DNA of 64,000 nucleotides, taken from positions 2,914,001-2,978,000 of the forward strand of contig NC_019962.1 in NCBI RefSeq assembly GCF_000230735.2, read 5' to 3'. Origin of the DNA: Natrinema pellirubrum DSM 15624 (GTDB lineage Archaea > Halobacteriota > Halobacteria > Halobacteriales > Natrialbaceae). The translations under genes and the position numbers were made by a program. Below the pieces are notes generated by a model. That model had not been told where the DNA came from. It did no database searches and worked only from the letters and a program-made list of their open reading frames with translations. Each line of letters begins with the position of its first letter. The stretch's first letter is position 1. This document shows positions 33,388-42,757 of the stretch, in pieces.

Positions 33388-33909
33388 GTGGACCGAATTC
33401 TCCTCAGCACGCTCGCCCATCGGTCGCCCGAGGAGGTCTTTCCGTACGTCCGCTCGTTCACCGAGTACCCGCGGTACACGGACCACCTGAAGGAGGTCCG
33501 CGTCAACGGCGACGGCGGCGTCGGCTCCGTCTACGACCTCGAGTTGGCGTGGTGGAAGCTCAGCTACACGGCTCGCTCGCGGGTGACCGACATCTCGGCC
33601 CCGACGTCGCTCACGTGGCAACTCGTCAACCACCTCGACGCCCGCGGGGAGTGGCGCGTCGAACCCGAGCCGGAGTCGGCACCGCCGGACGTCGAGACGG
33701 CAAGCCGGATCTACTTCGAGGCCGTCTACGACCCACACTCGGCCAACGAGGACGCCATCTCGCTGCCCAGACTCGTCTCGCTGGACTGGGTCGTCCGGAA
33801 GGTCGAGCCGAAACTGCTCAACGAGGCCCGAACGGTCGTCGAGCGGCTGGTCGCGGACATCGAGGGTCGGCCGCGGGACGTCGAACTGACCGTCCACGAG
33901 ATGCCCTGA
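33388..33909 (+). CDS. SRPBCC-fold protein (START/PYR-like)
   Basis: The 173-residue protein is read from GTG at 33388 (MDRILLSTLAHRSPEEVFPY when translated from GTG). The pattern PEEVFPYVRSFTEYPRYTDH followed by a beta-strand-rich middle and a C-terminal helix (LLNEARTVVERLVADIEG) fits the SRPBCC hydrophobic-cavity fold, as in ligand-binding or cyclase-like proteins. It lies 73 bp after the M48 protease gene on the same strand. Ligand unknown. Confidence 0.8.
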   Translation: MDRILLSTLAHRSPEEVFPYVRSFTEYPRYTDHLKEVRVNGDGGVGSVYDLELAWWKLSYTARSRVTDISAPTSLTWQLVNHLDARGEWRVEPEPESAPPDVETASRIYFEAVYDPHSANEDAISLPRLVSLDWVVRKVEPKLLNEARTVVERLVADIEGRPRDVELTVHEMP

Positions 33910-34024
33910 ATCGATCAGCGTCGCTCGCTCGAGGAGCAGGCCAAACCCACTTCCGCGCCGCTGTCGACAGTCCGGACATGAACGCTGGCAGCGCCGGCTC
34001 GAGTCCGCGGGAGGTGAGGCGTCG

Positions 34025-35362
34025 GTGCGCGTGATCGTCGTCGGTGCGGGCGAAGTGGGCTCGAACATCGCGGCGGGCCTCGACGAGGATCACCACGTCG
34101 TGGTCATCGATCGGGACTCGGAGCGGGTCGAGGAGGTCACCTACTCCCACGACGTGTTGGCGATCCGTGGCGACGGGACCGCGATCGAGACGCTCCGTGA
34201 GGCCGACGTCGCGGACGCGGACCTGGTCATCGCCAGTACGGACGTCGACGAGACGAACATCGTCGTCTGCGGAGCGGCCAAAGCGGTCGGCGACCCGTTT
34301 ACGATCGCCCGCGTCAGGCAGACGAACCTGCTTCGCACCTGGGAGGAATCGATGGGGGCTTTCGGTGTGGATTTCATGGTCTGTACGGACCTCCAGACCG
34401 CCGAGACGATCGTCCGGATCGCCGGGCTGCCGGGCGCACACGATGTCGAGACGTTCGCCGGCGGACTCGTCCGGATGGCCGAGTTCGAAATCGGCCCGGA
34501 GAGCCCGATCGCCGGCGAGACCGTCTCGGCGGCCGACCGGTTCGAGTCGCTGACGTTCGTGGCCCTGTTGCGCGAGGACGAGGTCGTCGTGCCTCGGGGT
34601 GAGACGGTCATTAGGACCGGCGACGCGGCGGTCGTGATCGGCTCCGGGGAGAGCGTCCGGTCGTTCGCGAGTGCGCTGACGCCGGCACCGACCCTCGAGG
34701 ACGCCCGTGAGGTCGTCATCGTCGGCGGGACGGAGATCGGCTACCAGACCGCACGGTTGTTCGAGGCCGAGGGGGTCGAGTCGCGACTGATCGAACGCGA
34801 CCCCGGGCGGGCGCGGGAACTAGCCGAGCGTCTGCCGGACACGCTCGTGTTGGAAAGCGACGCGACGGACATCGACTTCCTCGTCCGGGAACACGTCGAC
34901 GAGTCCGATATCGTGGTCGCCGCCCTCGAAAGCGACGAGCGGAACCTGCTCGTCTCCCTGCTTGCCAAGCGGATCGGCGTCGAGCGGACGATCGGGGTCG
35001 TCGAGTCCGCCGCGTACGTCGACCTCTTCGAGACGGTCGGGATCGATGTCGGGGTCAACCCGCGGCTGGTCACCTCCGAGGAGATCACCCGGTTCACCCG
35101 CGAGCAGCGGACCGAAAACGTCGCCATGCTCGAGTCCGATCGCGCGGAGGTCCTCGAGATCGAGATCGATGCCGACAGCGTTCTCTTCGAACGCTCGATC
35201 CAGTCGGCGATGGCCGACCTGCCCGACGGGGTGGTCGTCGGCGCGATCAGCCGCGCTGGTGAACTGATAACGCCCCGCGGCGAGACGGTCGTCGAGGGCG
35301 GCGATCACGTGGTCTTGTTCGTCGAGACCGCAGTGTTGAACGCGGTCGCCGGGGCGTTGTGA
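34025..35362 (+). CDS. trkA: Trk potassium uptake regulatory subunit TrkA
   Basis: The 445-residue protein is read from GTG at 34025. It has two RCK_N Rossmann domains (MRVIVVGAGEVGSNIA at the N-terminus; VVIVGGTEIGYQTARLFEAE centrally), each followed by an RCK_C domain. This is the full duplicated TrkA architecture, which binds NAD(H) or ATP and gates TrkH channels on the inner membrane face. K+ uptake is central to salt-in osmoadaptation. No trkH gene is adjacent. Confidence 0.94.
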   Translation: MRVIVVGAGEVGSNIAAGLDEDHHVVVIDRDSERVEEVTYSHDVLAIRGDGTAIETLREADVADADLVIASTDVDETNIVVCGAAKAVGDPFTIARVRQTNLLRTWEESMGAFGVDFMVCTDLQTAETIVRIAGLPGAHDVETFAGGLVRMAEFEIGPESPIAGETVSAADRFESLTFVALLREDEVVVPRGETVIRTGDAAVVIGSGESVRSFASALTPAPTLEDAREVVIVGGTEIGYQTARLFEAEGVESRLIERDPGRARELAERLPDTLVLESDATDIDFLVREHVDESDIVVAALESDERNLLVSLLAKRIGVERTIGVVESAAYVDLFETVGIDVGVNPRLVTSEEITRFTREQRTENVAMLESDRAEVLEIEIDADSVLFERSIQSAMADLPDGVVVGAISRAGELITPRGETVVEGGDHVVLFVETAVLNAVAGAL

Positions 35363-35366
35363 CCGA

Positions 35367-36434
35367 TTACCGGCGGTCGGCGACGCGCTCGGCGACCTCG
35401 AGGCCGTTGCGCAACGCCGCGTGCAGTCGGGCCTCGCCGGCGACCCAATCGCCGAGACAGTAGAGGCCGTCGGCCTCGGCCAGTTGGAGCGGATCGCGGG
35501 CGACGCCGTCCTCGGGGAGGGCGTATCGCCAGCCCTGATGGTCGGTCCAGTCTGGCTCGCGCAGACGCTCGTCGTCGAGCAGGTCGGCGGTCAGGGCCGC
35601 CAGTTCGGTCAGGTTCTCCGCCGGTGGTTCGTCGTAGCGGTCGACCGACCACTCGTGGTTGGCCTGGACGACCAGCAGCGACTCGCCGTCGGGGACGTGG
35701 CCGGGCTTGCACTCCTCGCGGGCGACCCAGCCCACCTCGTGGGCCTTGTCCGTGTTGACCAGTGCGTAGTAGGGCGTCTCGAGTTCGAAGGGGTAGTGAA
35801 AGATCCCGGTCCAGATCGTCCGGAAGGGGACGGCGTCGATGGCATCGACGAGGCGGCCCCGAACGTCGCTCTCCCAGTCGGCCGACAGCAGCAGTTCGGC
35901 GGTCTGTGGCGCTGGCGGGTTCAACAGGAGGACGTCGAACGGCCCCCACCGCCGGCCGTCGGCGTCCTCGAGATGCCAGACGCCCGCCGTCTCGCCGGAA
36001 CCCCGACCACCGTCGCCGTCCCGAATCACCCGTTCGACCCGCGTCTCCCGGTGGACCGTCGCGTCGCTACGGGCGAACAGCCGCTTGGCGATCTGGGTCA
36101 GTCCCTGCCGGTACGTCCACTTGTGATCGTCGCGGTCCTCGCCCGGCGATACCTCGCCGTCGACGGCGAAGGTCCAGACAGGCTCCTCGATATCAACCAG
36201 TCCGTGAGTGTCGAGGGTTTCGGTCAGCAAATCGACGACTCGATCGTCGTCGGACTTGACGTAATTCGCACCATAGTCGTAGACCGTCCCGTCGCGGCGT
36301 CTGGTCGCGGCCCGCCCGCAGACCCCGCGGGACTTCTCGAGTACCGTTACGTCGGCGTCCGGTGCCGTTCGCTCGAGCGCGTTGGTCGCGGCCGCTGCGC
36401 CGGCACCCGCACCGACGATTCCGATCCGTGTCAT
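35367..36434 (-). CDS. FAD-dependent oxidoreductase, renalase-like
   Basis: The 355-residue protein has an N-terminal MTRIGIVGAGAGAAAATNAL and VLEKSRGVCGRAATRR, the GR-ATR pattern of the renalase-like amine oxidase family. A C-terminal GLYCLGDWVAGEARLHAALR completes the FAD site. The start is the ATG at 36434. It is convergent with trkA, with only 4 bp between the stops. Substrate unknown; in bacteria related proteins oxidise isomeric NAD(P)H forms. Confidence 0.87.
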   Translation of the reverse strand: MTRIGIVGAGAGAAAATNALERTAPDADVTVLEKSRGVCGRAATRRRDGTVYDYGANYVKSDDDRVVDLLTETLDTHGLVDIEEPVWTFAVDGEVSPGEDRDDHKWTYRQGLTQIAKRLFARSDATVHRETRVERVIRDGDGGRGSGETAGVWHLEDADGRRWGPFDVLLLNPPAPQTAELLLSADWESDVRGRLVDAIDAVPFRTIWTGIFHYPFELETPYYALVNTDKAHEVGWVAREECKPGHVPDGESLLVVQANHEWSVDRYDEPPAENLTELAALTADLLDDERLREPDWTDHQGWRYALPEDGVARDPLQLAEADGLYCLGDWVAGEARLHAALRNGLEVAERVADRR

Positions 36435-36632
36435 GCTCGACCTTCGGTGGCGCGGCCTCAAGTAGCTCGGCCCAAACAACGACAACCGGACGGGTGAACT
36501 ATCGCTACCGGATGCCGCCGATCGGGGTCGGGCCGTCACGGCGAGTGTGTTTCGGGCAGCCGCCCGTCGCGGTCAGTCACGGAATCGGACGGATCGAACG
36601 GCTTTTGCAACGTCGGGGGGTAGGAGCGGGCG

Positions 36633-37403
36633 ATGGACGTACTGATCGTCGGCGCGGGGTCGATGGGGTCGTGGTTCGGGGCGGCGATCGACGCCCGGAT
36701 CGCGTTCGCCGACGTCGACGACGACGCCGCGGCGGCCGCGGCCGAGACGGTCGGCGGTGAGGTCGCCGACCTCGAGGGCGACCGGACCTACGACGCCGTC
36801 TGTCTCGCGGTGCCGATGACGACGGTCGCCGACGCGATCGCCGCCCAGGCCGAGCGGGCCGAGCGAGCGATCGTCGACGTTTCGGGCGTCATGCAACCCG
36901 CGCTCGCGGCGATGGAGCGACACGCACCCGACCGCGAACGGGCGAGCCTGCATCCGCTCTTCGCCCCCGAACGGGCTCCCGGCTCGATCGCCGTCGTCCG
37001 CGAGCAGTCGGGGCCGGTCACCGACGAGTTGCTGGCCGGGCTCGCGGCCCGGGGCAACGACTTGGTCGAGACGACGGCGACCGAACACGACGACGCCATG
37101 GAGACGGTCCAGGCGGCGACCCACGCTGCGGTGCTTTCGTTCGCGCTCGCGGCGGAGCCGGTCCCCGAGGGGTTCGAGACGCCGATCTACGAGGAACTGG
37201 GGCGACTCGCCAGACAGGTGACCGCGGGAACGCCGCGGGTCTATGCGGACATTCAGGCGACGTTCGACGGTGCGGACGCGGTCGCCGACGCCGCCGCCGC
37301 GGTCGCCGACGCCGACGCCGACGAACTCGCCGCCCTCTACCGGGAGGCGGCGGCGAACTGGCACGGAGCAAGCGATACCCGGAACGAGTCCGAGAATGAG
37401 TGA
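36633..37403 (+). CDS. tyrA: Prephenate dehydrogenase
   Basis: The 256-residue protein has the Rossmann motif MDVLIVGAGSMGSWFG and the TyrA features VSGVMQPALAAMERH and LHPLFAPER (the catalytic His is within SLHPLF). It would make 4-hydroxyphenylpyruvate for tyrosine synthesis. At 256 aa it is short but typical for haloarchaea, with no ACT domain visible. It overlaps the next gene by 8 bp, indicating coupling to the Rsm22-like gene. Confidence 0.88.
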   Translation: MDVLIVGAGSMGSWFGAAIDARIAFADVDDDAAAAAAETVGGEVADLEGDRTYDAVCLAVPMTTVADAIAAQAERAERAIVDVSGVMQPALAAMERHAPDRERASLHPLFAPERAPGSIAVVREQSGPVTDELLAGLAARGNDLVETTATEHDDAMETVQAATHAAVLSFALAAEPVPEGFETPIYEELGRLARQVTAGTPRVYADIQATFDGADAVADAAAAVADADADELAALYREAAANWHGASDTRNESENE

Positions 37404-38943
37404 CCAACGCGAGGCCGTCCGATCGAACGCGAAGTATCTGCGCAACGTCCGACCGATCGATCCCGACGAGATCTGTGACTACGTCGAGGGCACCCCCCAT
37501 CCCGCGGTGGTCCGGCAACTCCTCAGGGAGGAGGCCGCCGACCTCGGGCTGATCGAGCGCGACGACGGCACCTTCGTCCCGGTCGCGGACGAGCCGGTCC
37601 GACCCCGTCGCGGTCCGGTCGAGCGATTCCCCGCCGCTTACGAACGCCGCCTCGAGGACCTGCTGGCGGATCGCTACGGACCGAACTGGTTCGAGGGTGC
37701 CTCGGGTGACTTGCTGCGGTCGACGATTCGGCGGTTCAAGGCCGACTACCTCGAGGGCCGATCGGTCGAGTACGACGACGACGCCGCGGCCGGCTACGCG
37801 ATCTATCACCTGCCGGCCTACTACGCGGCGGTGCAGTACGCGCTCGACGACCTCGCCGACCGGGGGCTGCTGGGTCGTGACCTCCGCGTCCTCGATATCG
37901 GCGCGGGGGTCGGCGGCCCCGCGCTCGGGCTCTGTGACTATTTGCCCGACGACGCCCTGGTCGACTACCACGCGGTCGAACCCAGCGCCGCCGCGGACGT
38001 CCTCGCGGATCTGCTCTCGGAGACCGACCGGAACGTCCACCCGACGATCCACCGGACCACTGCCGAGGAATTCGACCCCGCGGCGGCCGCCGACGGCGAG
38101 GGATCGGCCGGCTTCGATCCGACCGCGCCCGACGACGGGTTCGACCTCGTGCTGGCCTGTAACGTCCTGAGCGAACTCGAGGACCCCGTCGCCGTCGCAC
38201 GATCGGCCCTCGAGACGCTTGCGCCCGAGGGGACCCTCCTCGCGATGGCCCCCGCGGACAAGAACACGAGCGTCGGCCTGCGCGAGGTCGAACGCGAACT
38301 CGAGGGCGAGCGGCTCTGGGAGCGCGACGCGGTCGCGGTGGGCACGGACGACGGGGACGAGAACGGCGACGACCCGGCGGACTACCGGCGCGGCTCGGTG
38401 ACGGTCTACGGTCCCACCGTTCGGCTCTGGCCCGGCGAGACGCCGTCGGATCGCGGCTGGTCGTTCGACGTCCGGCCCGACCTCGAGACCCCGTCGTTCC
38501 AGCGACGACTCGACGAGGCGACGCCGGCCGACGACGCCGACCACGCCCCCGGCGAGTTCGAGAACGTCGATGTCCAGTTCTCTTACTCGCTGTTGCGCGT
38601 CGACGGCCGTCGGCGGACCGACATGGCGTTGGACACCGACGAGTGGGCGAAGATGGCCGAGATGGAACGCCACGTCACCGAGCGGATCGATCTGGTGGCA
38701 GCGAAGCTCAGCCGCTCGCTCTCCGACGAGGGAGCCAACCCGCTTTTCAAGATCAGCGACGGTAGCGAAGACACCGACCACTACGCCGTCGTCACGAACG
38801 AGACCGCCCTCAACCGGGACCTGCTCGAGGCCGACTACGGCGAACTCTGTTCGTTCGAGGGGGCCCTCGCGCTGTGGAACGACGACGAGAGCGCGTACAA
38901 CCTGGTCGTCGACGAGGAGACGATCGTCGACCGGATCGCCTGA
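37396..38943 (+). CDS. Rsm22-like small ribosomal subunit methyltransferase-fold protein
   Basis: The 515-residue protein starts at ATG 37396 inside the tyrA end. It has an N-terminal helical region, then a SAM-binding motif VLDIGAGVGGPALGLCDYL (around residue 165) and ACNVLSELEDPVAVARSALE as motif IV. It matches the Rsm22/METTL17 family required for small-subunit assembly. The C-terminal ~120 residues add a domain of unknown role. The family often carries Cys ligands for an Fe-S cluster; no clear Cys cluster is seen here. Neighbour tyrA may share regulation only. Confidence 0.87.
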   Translation: MSDQREAVRSNAKYLRNVRPIDPDEICDYVEGTPHPAVVRQLLREEAADLGLIERDDGTFVPVADEPVRPRRGPVERFPAAYERRLEDLLADRYGPNWFEGASGDLLRSTIRRFKADYLEGRSVEYDDDAAAGYAIYHLPAYYAAVQYALDDLADRGLLGRDLRVLDIGAGVGGPALGLCDYLPDDALVDYHAVEPSAAADVLADLLSETDRNVHPTIHRTTAEEFDPAAAADGEGSAGFDPTAPDDGFDLVLACNVLSELEDPVAVARSALETLAPEGTLLAMAPADKNTSVGLREVERELEGERLWERDAVAVGTDDGDENGDDPADYRRGSVTVYGPTVRLWPGETPSDRGWSFDVRPDLETPSFQRRLDEATPADDADHAPGEFENVDVQFSYSLLRVDGRRRTDMALDTDEWAKMAEMERHVTERIDLVAAKLSRSLSDEGANPLFKISDGSEDTDHYAVVTNETALNRDLLEADYGELCSFEGALALWNDDESAYNLVVDEETIVDRIA

Positions 38944-38994
38944 GCCGTCGCCGGAAGCGGTGGGCTTTTCGCGTCGCCGTCCAACGGGAGCGAT

Positions 38995-39801
38995 ATGAGC
39001 GACGACCTCGAGATCCTGTTGACCAACGACGACGGGATCGACAGTACCGGCATCAGGGCGCTGTACGACGCCCTCTCGGAGCGCGCCAACGTGACCGTCG
39101 TCGCCCCGGCCGACGACCGCAGCGCCTGCGGTCGCTCGCTCTCCCACGAGGTCGAGGTCGACGAGCGCGAGTTGGGGTATGCGGTCCACGGGACGCCGGC
39201 GGACTGCGTCGTCGCAGGGCTGGCCGAACTCGGCCCCGTCCCCGATCTGGTCGTCGCGGGCTGTAACAAGGGCGCGAACCTCGGCGAGTACGTCCTCGGC
39301 CGATCGGGAACGATCAGCGCCGCCGTCGAGGCCGCGTTCTTCGACGTGCCGGCGATTGCCACCTCGATGTACGTCCCCGCCGCCGGCACCTCGCTGGCCG
39401 AGACCGACCTGACCGCTGCCGACTACGCCGAGGCGACCCGCGTGACGAGCTATCTGGCCGAGCACGCCCTCGGTGCCGGCGTCTTCGACCACGCCGCGTA
39501 CCTCAACGTCAACGTTCCGGTGGCCGACGGCGACCCCGCCCCCATCGAGATCACCCGCCCCTCGAAACGCTACGAGATGGACGCCGAACGCAACGGCGCA
39601 CACGTCACCCTCAAGGACCGCGTCTGGGAGGACATGAACCCCGAATCGTTGCCGGACCCCGAGGGGACCGATCGCCGGGCCGTCGTCGAGGGCCGCATCA
39701 GCGTCTCGCCGCTGACGGCACCCCACTCGACGAACGGTCACGAGGCGCTCGACGCGCTCGCCGAGACGTACCTCGAGACCGTCCGTTCGACCGACCGCTG
39801 A
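38995..39801 (+). CDS. surE: 5'/3'-nucleotidase SurE
   Basis: The 268-residue protein has the SurE motifs in order: ILLTNDDGIDSTGI (metal ligands Asp-Asp), APADDRSACGRSLS, HGTPADCVVAGL, and GCNKGANLGEYVLGRSGTIS with the conserved Asn. It dephosphorylates nucleoside 5'/3'-monophosphates in a metal-dependent way. It lies 51 bp after the Rsm22-like gene and may be co-transcribed with it. Complete. Confidence 0.95.
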   Translation: MSDDLEILLTNDDGIDSTGIRALYDALSERANVTVVAPADDRSACGRSLSHEVEVDERELGYAVHGTPADCVVAGLAELGPVPDLVVAGCNKGANLGEYVLGRSGTISAAVEAAFFDVPAIATSMYVPAAGTSLAETDLTAADYAEATRVTSYLAEHALGAGVFDHAAYLNVNVPVADGDPAPIEITRPSKRYEMDAERNGAHVTLKDRVWEDMNPESLPDPEGTDRRAVVEGRISVSPLTAPHSTNGHEALDALAETYLETVRSTDR

Positions 39802-40098
39802 GGCGGTCCCGCGGTTTCGACCCTGCGTCCGACTCGAGGTGGGAGACAGGGTGAACTACCGCCCTCTCGGCCGGCTGGGACGTATCCGCGATCCGTCGGA
39901 TCGCGTGAGTCGGCAAGCCTGTCGGTCGCTGAAAGTGATAACTGACTTGCGGGTCGCAAGGCCGTCGCTATTCGCCGACGGTCCCGTCACGATAGTCATA
40001 CCGTAACCGACCGCGTACACCAATGTCATCCACAAAACATAAAATCAAGGTAGGTGGGCGTTCAAGCTGTGGTAGTCCCAGCGGAGCGTGATCAACAC
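39802..40098. other. 297-bp gene-free region with hairpin and AT-rich promoter
   Basis: No protein gene is seen. A perfect 8-bp hairpin (CGCGATCC-GTC-GGATCGCG) lies at 39887-39905. An A-rich stretch CATAAAATC near 40038 probably contributes the promoter of the gene at 40099. The text GGGTGAACTACCGCCCTC at about 39849 recalls ends of haloarchaeal IS200/IS605-type elements, but no transposase remnant is present. Confidence 0.4.
39887..39905. repeat. Perfect hairpin downstream of surE
   Basis: Two 8-bp arms, CGCGATCC and GGATCGCG, enclose a 3-base loop 86 bp after the surE stop. It could be part of a terminator or an IS-end hairpin; no T-tract follows. Confidence 0.5.
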
Positions 40099-40491
40099 AT
40101 GGTATTCAACACACTCTGGACGCGGCTTTCCTCTCTCTGGAGCGGATCGGCCGACGAGGCCCAATCGGACGAGTCCGCGGCGGCGACCGAGGAACCGGAC
40201 GACGACCCCGACGACGAAACGTTGAGCTACGCCGAAGAGATCGAGTACGGCGTCGACGAAGGCGAACTCCCCGACGAGGACAAGATCCTCAGACTGCTCG
40301 TCAAACGCGGCGGCCGCGTCGATCAATCGACCGTTCGCGAGGAGACCGGGTGGGCACAGGACCGCCTCGAGGACGTCATCGATCGGATGGAAGACGACGA
40401 CCAGATCAGCGCGATCACCGTCGGTCGCAAGCGTGTGATCTGCCGGCGCGGGTTCGAACCCAACGGGTATCGATCGCATCTCAACGAGTAG
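40099..40491 (+). CDS. Winged-helix DNA-binding protein (130 aa)
   Basis: The start is the ATG at 40099 (MVFNTLWTRLSSLWSGSADE). An acidic linker (EEPDDDPDDET) follows. Residues ~60-115 are a winged helix: DEDKILRLLVKRGGRVDQST, EETGWAQDRLEDVIDRMEDD and wing ISAITVGRKRVICRRG. It resembles the MarR-type wHTH found in haloarchaeal DUF7343-like proteins. A first amphipathic helix may attach to the membrane. Target unknown. Confidence 0.75.
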   Translation: MVFNTLWTRLSSLWSGSADEAQSDESAAATEEPDDDPDDETLSYAEEIEYGVDEGELPDEDKILRLLVKRGGRVDQSTVREETGWAQDRLEDVIDRMEDDDQISAITVGRKRVICRRGFEPNGYRSHLNE

Positions 40492-40742
40492 GAACGCGTT
40501 CCCAGCCGTCATGTCCGCCGTCCCCTGCCCCGAATCACTCCCCATTGGCCCGGTGGTCGCTGCCGGCCACGACTCGCCGACCGGTATCCCACTATGGGTC
40601 TCGGACGCAGCCTCCGATTCGCTGATCGAGGCGAGCAGAAACGCCGTCTATCGCGGCTGAACTGCCCCGGTCGCGCCGCTCGTTTTGGCCGGCGATGGAG
40701 TAGAAACTTTCATTCAGTTTGTTTGCAAACTCACCCTCGGGG

Positions 40743-40928
40743 ATGGCACACAGAGACGACGTGACACGGGTGCTTGCGACGTGTACAGCGTGTAACTCCG
40801 TCTACGCAGCACGGCAGTGGCCGGACGGTGAAATCAAGATTATCGGGCAAGACAGGTGTTCTTGCGGCTCGACCGACTTCGAACTCGTCGACGATTCGGC
40901 GGACGGAACGGAGAGCGACGCCGGCTAA
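40743..40928 (+). CDS. Small zinc-ribbon-like protein (61 aa)
   Basis: The start is the ATG at 40743 (MAHRDDVTRVLATCTACNSV). Two cysteine pairs, CTAC and CSC in GQDRCSCGSTDFELVDD, would make a single zinc ribbon. The tail is acidic. A TTG eight codons upstream is in frame but less likely. Many haloarchaea encode such tiny zinc proteins, generally of unknown function. Confidence 0.65.
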   Translation: MAHRDDVTRVLATCTACNSVYAARQWPDGEIKIIGQDRCSCGSTDFELVDDSADGTESDAG

Positions 40929-41319
40929 GATCCGGGCGGCCGATCACGCATGCGGTGGCACCGACGAACGAATCGGAAGCAACGCGGATCGGCACGGCTC
41001 ACCCCGCCCTCCTCGTCGGGGGCGAGATGGTACCGTTCCGCCTCGTTCGACTACCGGGTAGCCGCTCACCGTGTCGACCTCGAGGCGATGAGACAGCACT
41101 GTCGGAACCGCCGAAGCAGCGGCGAACCGACCGGTTGTTCGGACTGGAACGGACTTATGGACCGTATAGTGAACCGGTAGACGGTGAACTGTCGGGTAAT
41201 GATATCTCGAATACCAGTCTCGGACGAACAGCAGTGCCGACGTTCCTCGAGCGGGACAGTCGGCGAGTCGAGGAGTGTGTAATGCAACACCCAGCAGCGT
41301 CTTCCCCCGTTCACCGATA
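40929..41319. other. 391-bp region without a recognisable gene
   Basis: Open frames here are short, basic and Arg-rich, unlike acidic haloarchaeal proteins. A TATA-like GTATAGTGA lies near 41162, too far from the ATG at 41320 for a leaderless start. Nothing else is recognised. Confidence 0.4.
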
Positions 41320-42246
41320 ATGCGCCGTAATGCCCGAGAAAACCGGACGGAAACCCGATCGATTCAACGCAGCGTCCAGATTTTGCTCACCGTCACCGGC
41401 ATCGTCTTCCTGTTGGCCGGGCTGGCACTCGCCGCAAGCGGTGCCTCAGTTAGCAGCGCCATCGGGTCGGTCAGTGACAGCGTGGACGGGTTCGACCAGC
41501 CGACCGACGGCGGTGGCAACCCATCGGATGACGACACGGCAAGCGGCGACGGCGACAGCGACGACGAGTCCGACGAGACCAGCGACGGAAACGGCGAGAC
41601 GGAAAGCGGTAACAGTAGCGACGGTGGAGCGGACACCGGGAGCGACAACGAAACCGATGCCAGCGACGATCTCCGTCCGCTGACGACGGTCGTCGAGAAT
41701 CGGAGCGGGGAGCCGATCGATACCGCCACCGTCACCGTCGACACCGGACCGGACTCGAGCGAGCAGGAGTCGGTCAACGGAAGCGGGGAAGCCGAGTTCT
41801 CGCTCGCGGACGGCGAGTACACGGTGACCGCGAACGCCGACGGATACCGGCCCTCGAACGAGACCGTCGGGGTCGACGGCGATGCCGTGACGAAGACGTT
41901 GACACTCGACCAACGAACCACCGGCGACGATAGCAATAGTAGCGGCACTGACGACGACGATAGCGAGACCGAGGGTCACACGCTGTCAGTGGCCGTCGAA
42001 GACGAGAACGGCGATGCGATCGATAACGCGACCGTGCAACTCGAGGAGGACGCCGGGTTCCTAACCACCGGCGAAACCGACGAGAAAGACGTCGGCGACG
42101 ACGGGACGGTCGAGTTCACGGCCCTCGAGGACGGCGAGTATACGGTGACTGCGTCGGCGGACGGCTTCGAGCAAACGGCACGAGACGTCGAGATCGACGG
42201 CTCGGACGACGAGATTACACTGACGCTCGCGTCGAACGACGGGTAA
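41320..42246 (+). CDS. Secreted or membrane-anchored acidic protein with two PEGA/carboxypeptidase-regulatory-like repeats
   Basis: The 308-residue protein starts at ATG 41320. One N-terminal hydrophobic segment (VQILLTVTGIVFLLAGLALA) is followed by a low-complexity Asp/Ser/Gly linker (residues ~60-115). Two related Ig-like repeats follow: LTTVVENRSGEPIDTATVTV...GEYTVTANADGYRPSN and LSVAVEDENGDAIDNATVQL...GEYTVTASADGFEQTA. It is probably exposed at the cell surface. No PGF-CTERM tail is present. Possible roles are adhesion or scaffold. A GTG at 41275 is an alternative start. Confidence 0.75.
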   Translation: MRRNARENRTETRSIQRSVQILLTVTGIVFLLAGLALAASGASVSSAIGSVSDSVDGFDQPTDGGGNPSDDDTASGDGDSDDESDETSDGNGETESGNSSDGGADTGSDNETDASDDLRPLTTVVENRSGEPIDTATVTVDTGPDSSEQESVNGSGEAEFSLADGEYTVTANADGYRPSNETVGVDGDAVTKTLTLDQRTTGDDSNSSGTDDDDSETEGHTLSVAVEDENGDAIDNATVQLEEDAGFLTTGETDEKDVGDDGTVEFTALEDGEYTVTASADGFEQTARDVEIDGSDDEITLTLASNDG

Positions 42247-42757
42247 TCGAATCGGCTGCCGGTCTCGGTGTGTCACGCGGGGTCGGCTCTCTTGTTTCGG
42301 TTCCGGCTCGTTGCGCTCGAGTCCGGTGATCGACCGAATCGGTCGGCGTCTTCTTGATCCCCGTCGAGCCACTGTGTGTCCGCCGCGTTCGCGTCTCGAA
42401 TCTGGCGACGGGATCGAGTACGACAGTCCGAGTGAGCGACCGCGCCGACACCGCCGCCTCGAGTGGACGCGTTAGCCACGTGCATCTTTCGCCGGCTCGG
42501 ACAGGACGATGACCTGGGCCCGATTCAGGTGGCGGTCGATGTCGCTTCGCTGGTACCGAGTCGCCGCGCCGGTGACGGTGCTGCTTCACCGGCCGAAGCC
42601 AACGGTCGGCGTTCCGCGATTCCGTGTGCGACTCGAGTCGGGCCGTCGCGTCCGTCCCTCAGTCCCATCGTTCCGTCGCCGCACTGCTAGAGACGGTTCT
42701 CGGTTTGGACCGGGTATCGAACAGCGCGCAAAAGGTGTTAACGACCGCGCGAGACGG
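42247..42757. other. 511-bp region without a recognisable gene
   Basis: The region lies between the secreted-protein gene and the end of glmS (convergent). Frames on both strands are Arg/Pro/Ser-rich shadows. On the minus strand a TTTT tract after glmS (about 42731-42734) may end its transcript. No RNA gene is recognised. Confidence 0.4.

Noticed and set aside
37018-39741. A 907-codon open frame on the minus strand
   Set aside because: It runs antisense to tyrA, the Rsm22-like gene and surE, which all have clear family motifs. Its translation is Arg/Val/Asp-rich with no motif; it is a GC-rich shadow frame.
41320-42246. PGF-CTERM substrate of archaeosortase
   Set aside because: The protein ends LTLASNDG, with no PGF motif or C-terminal hydrophobic helix.
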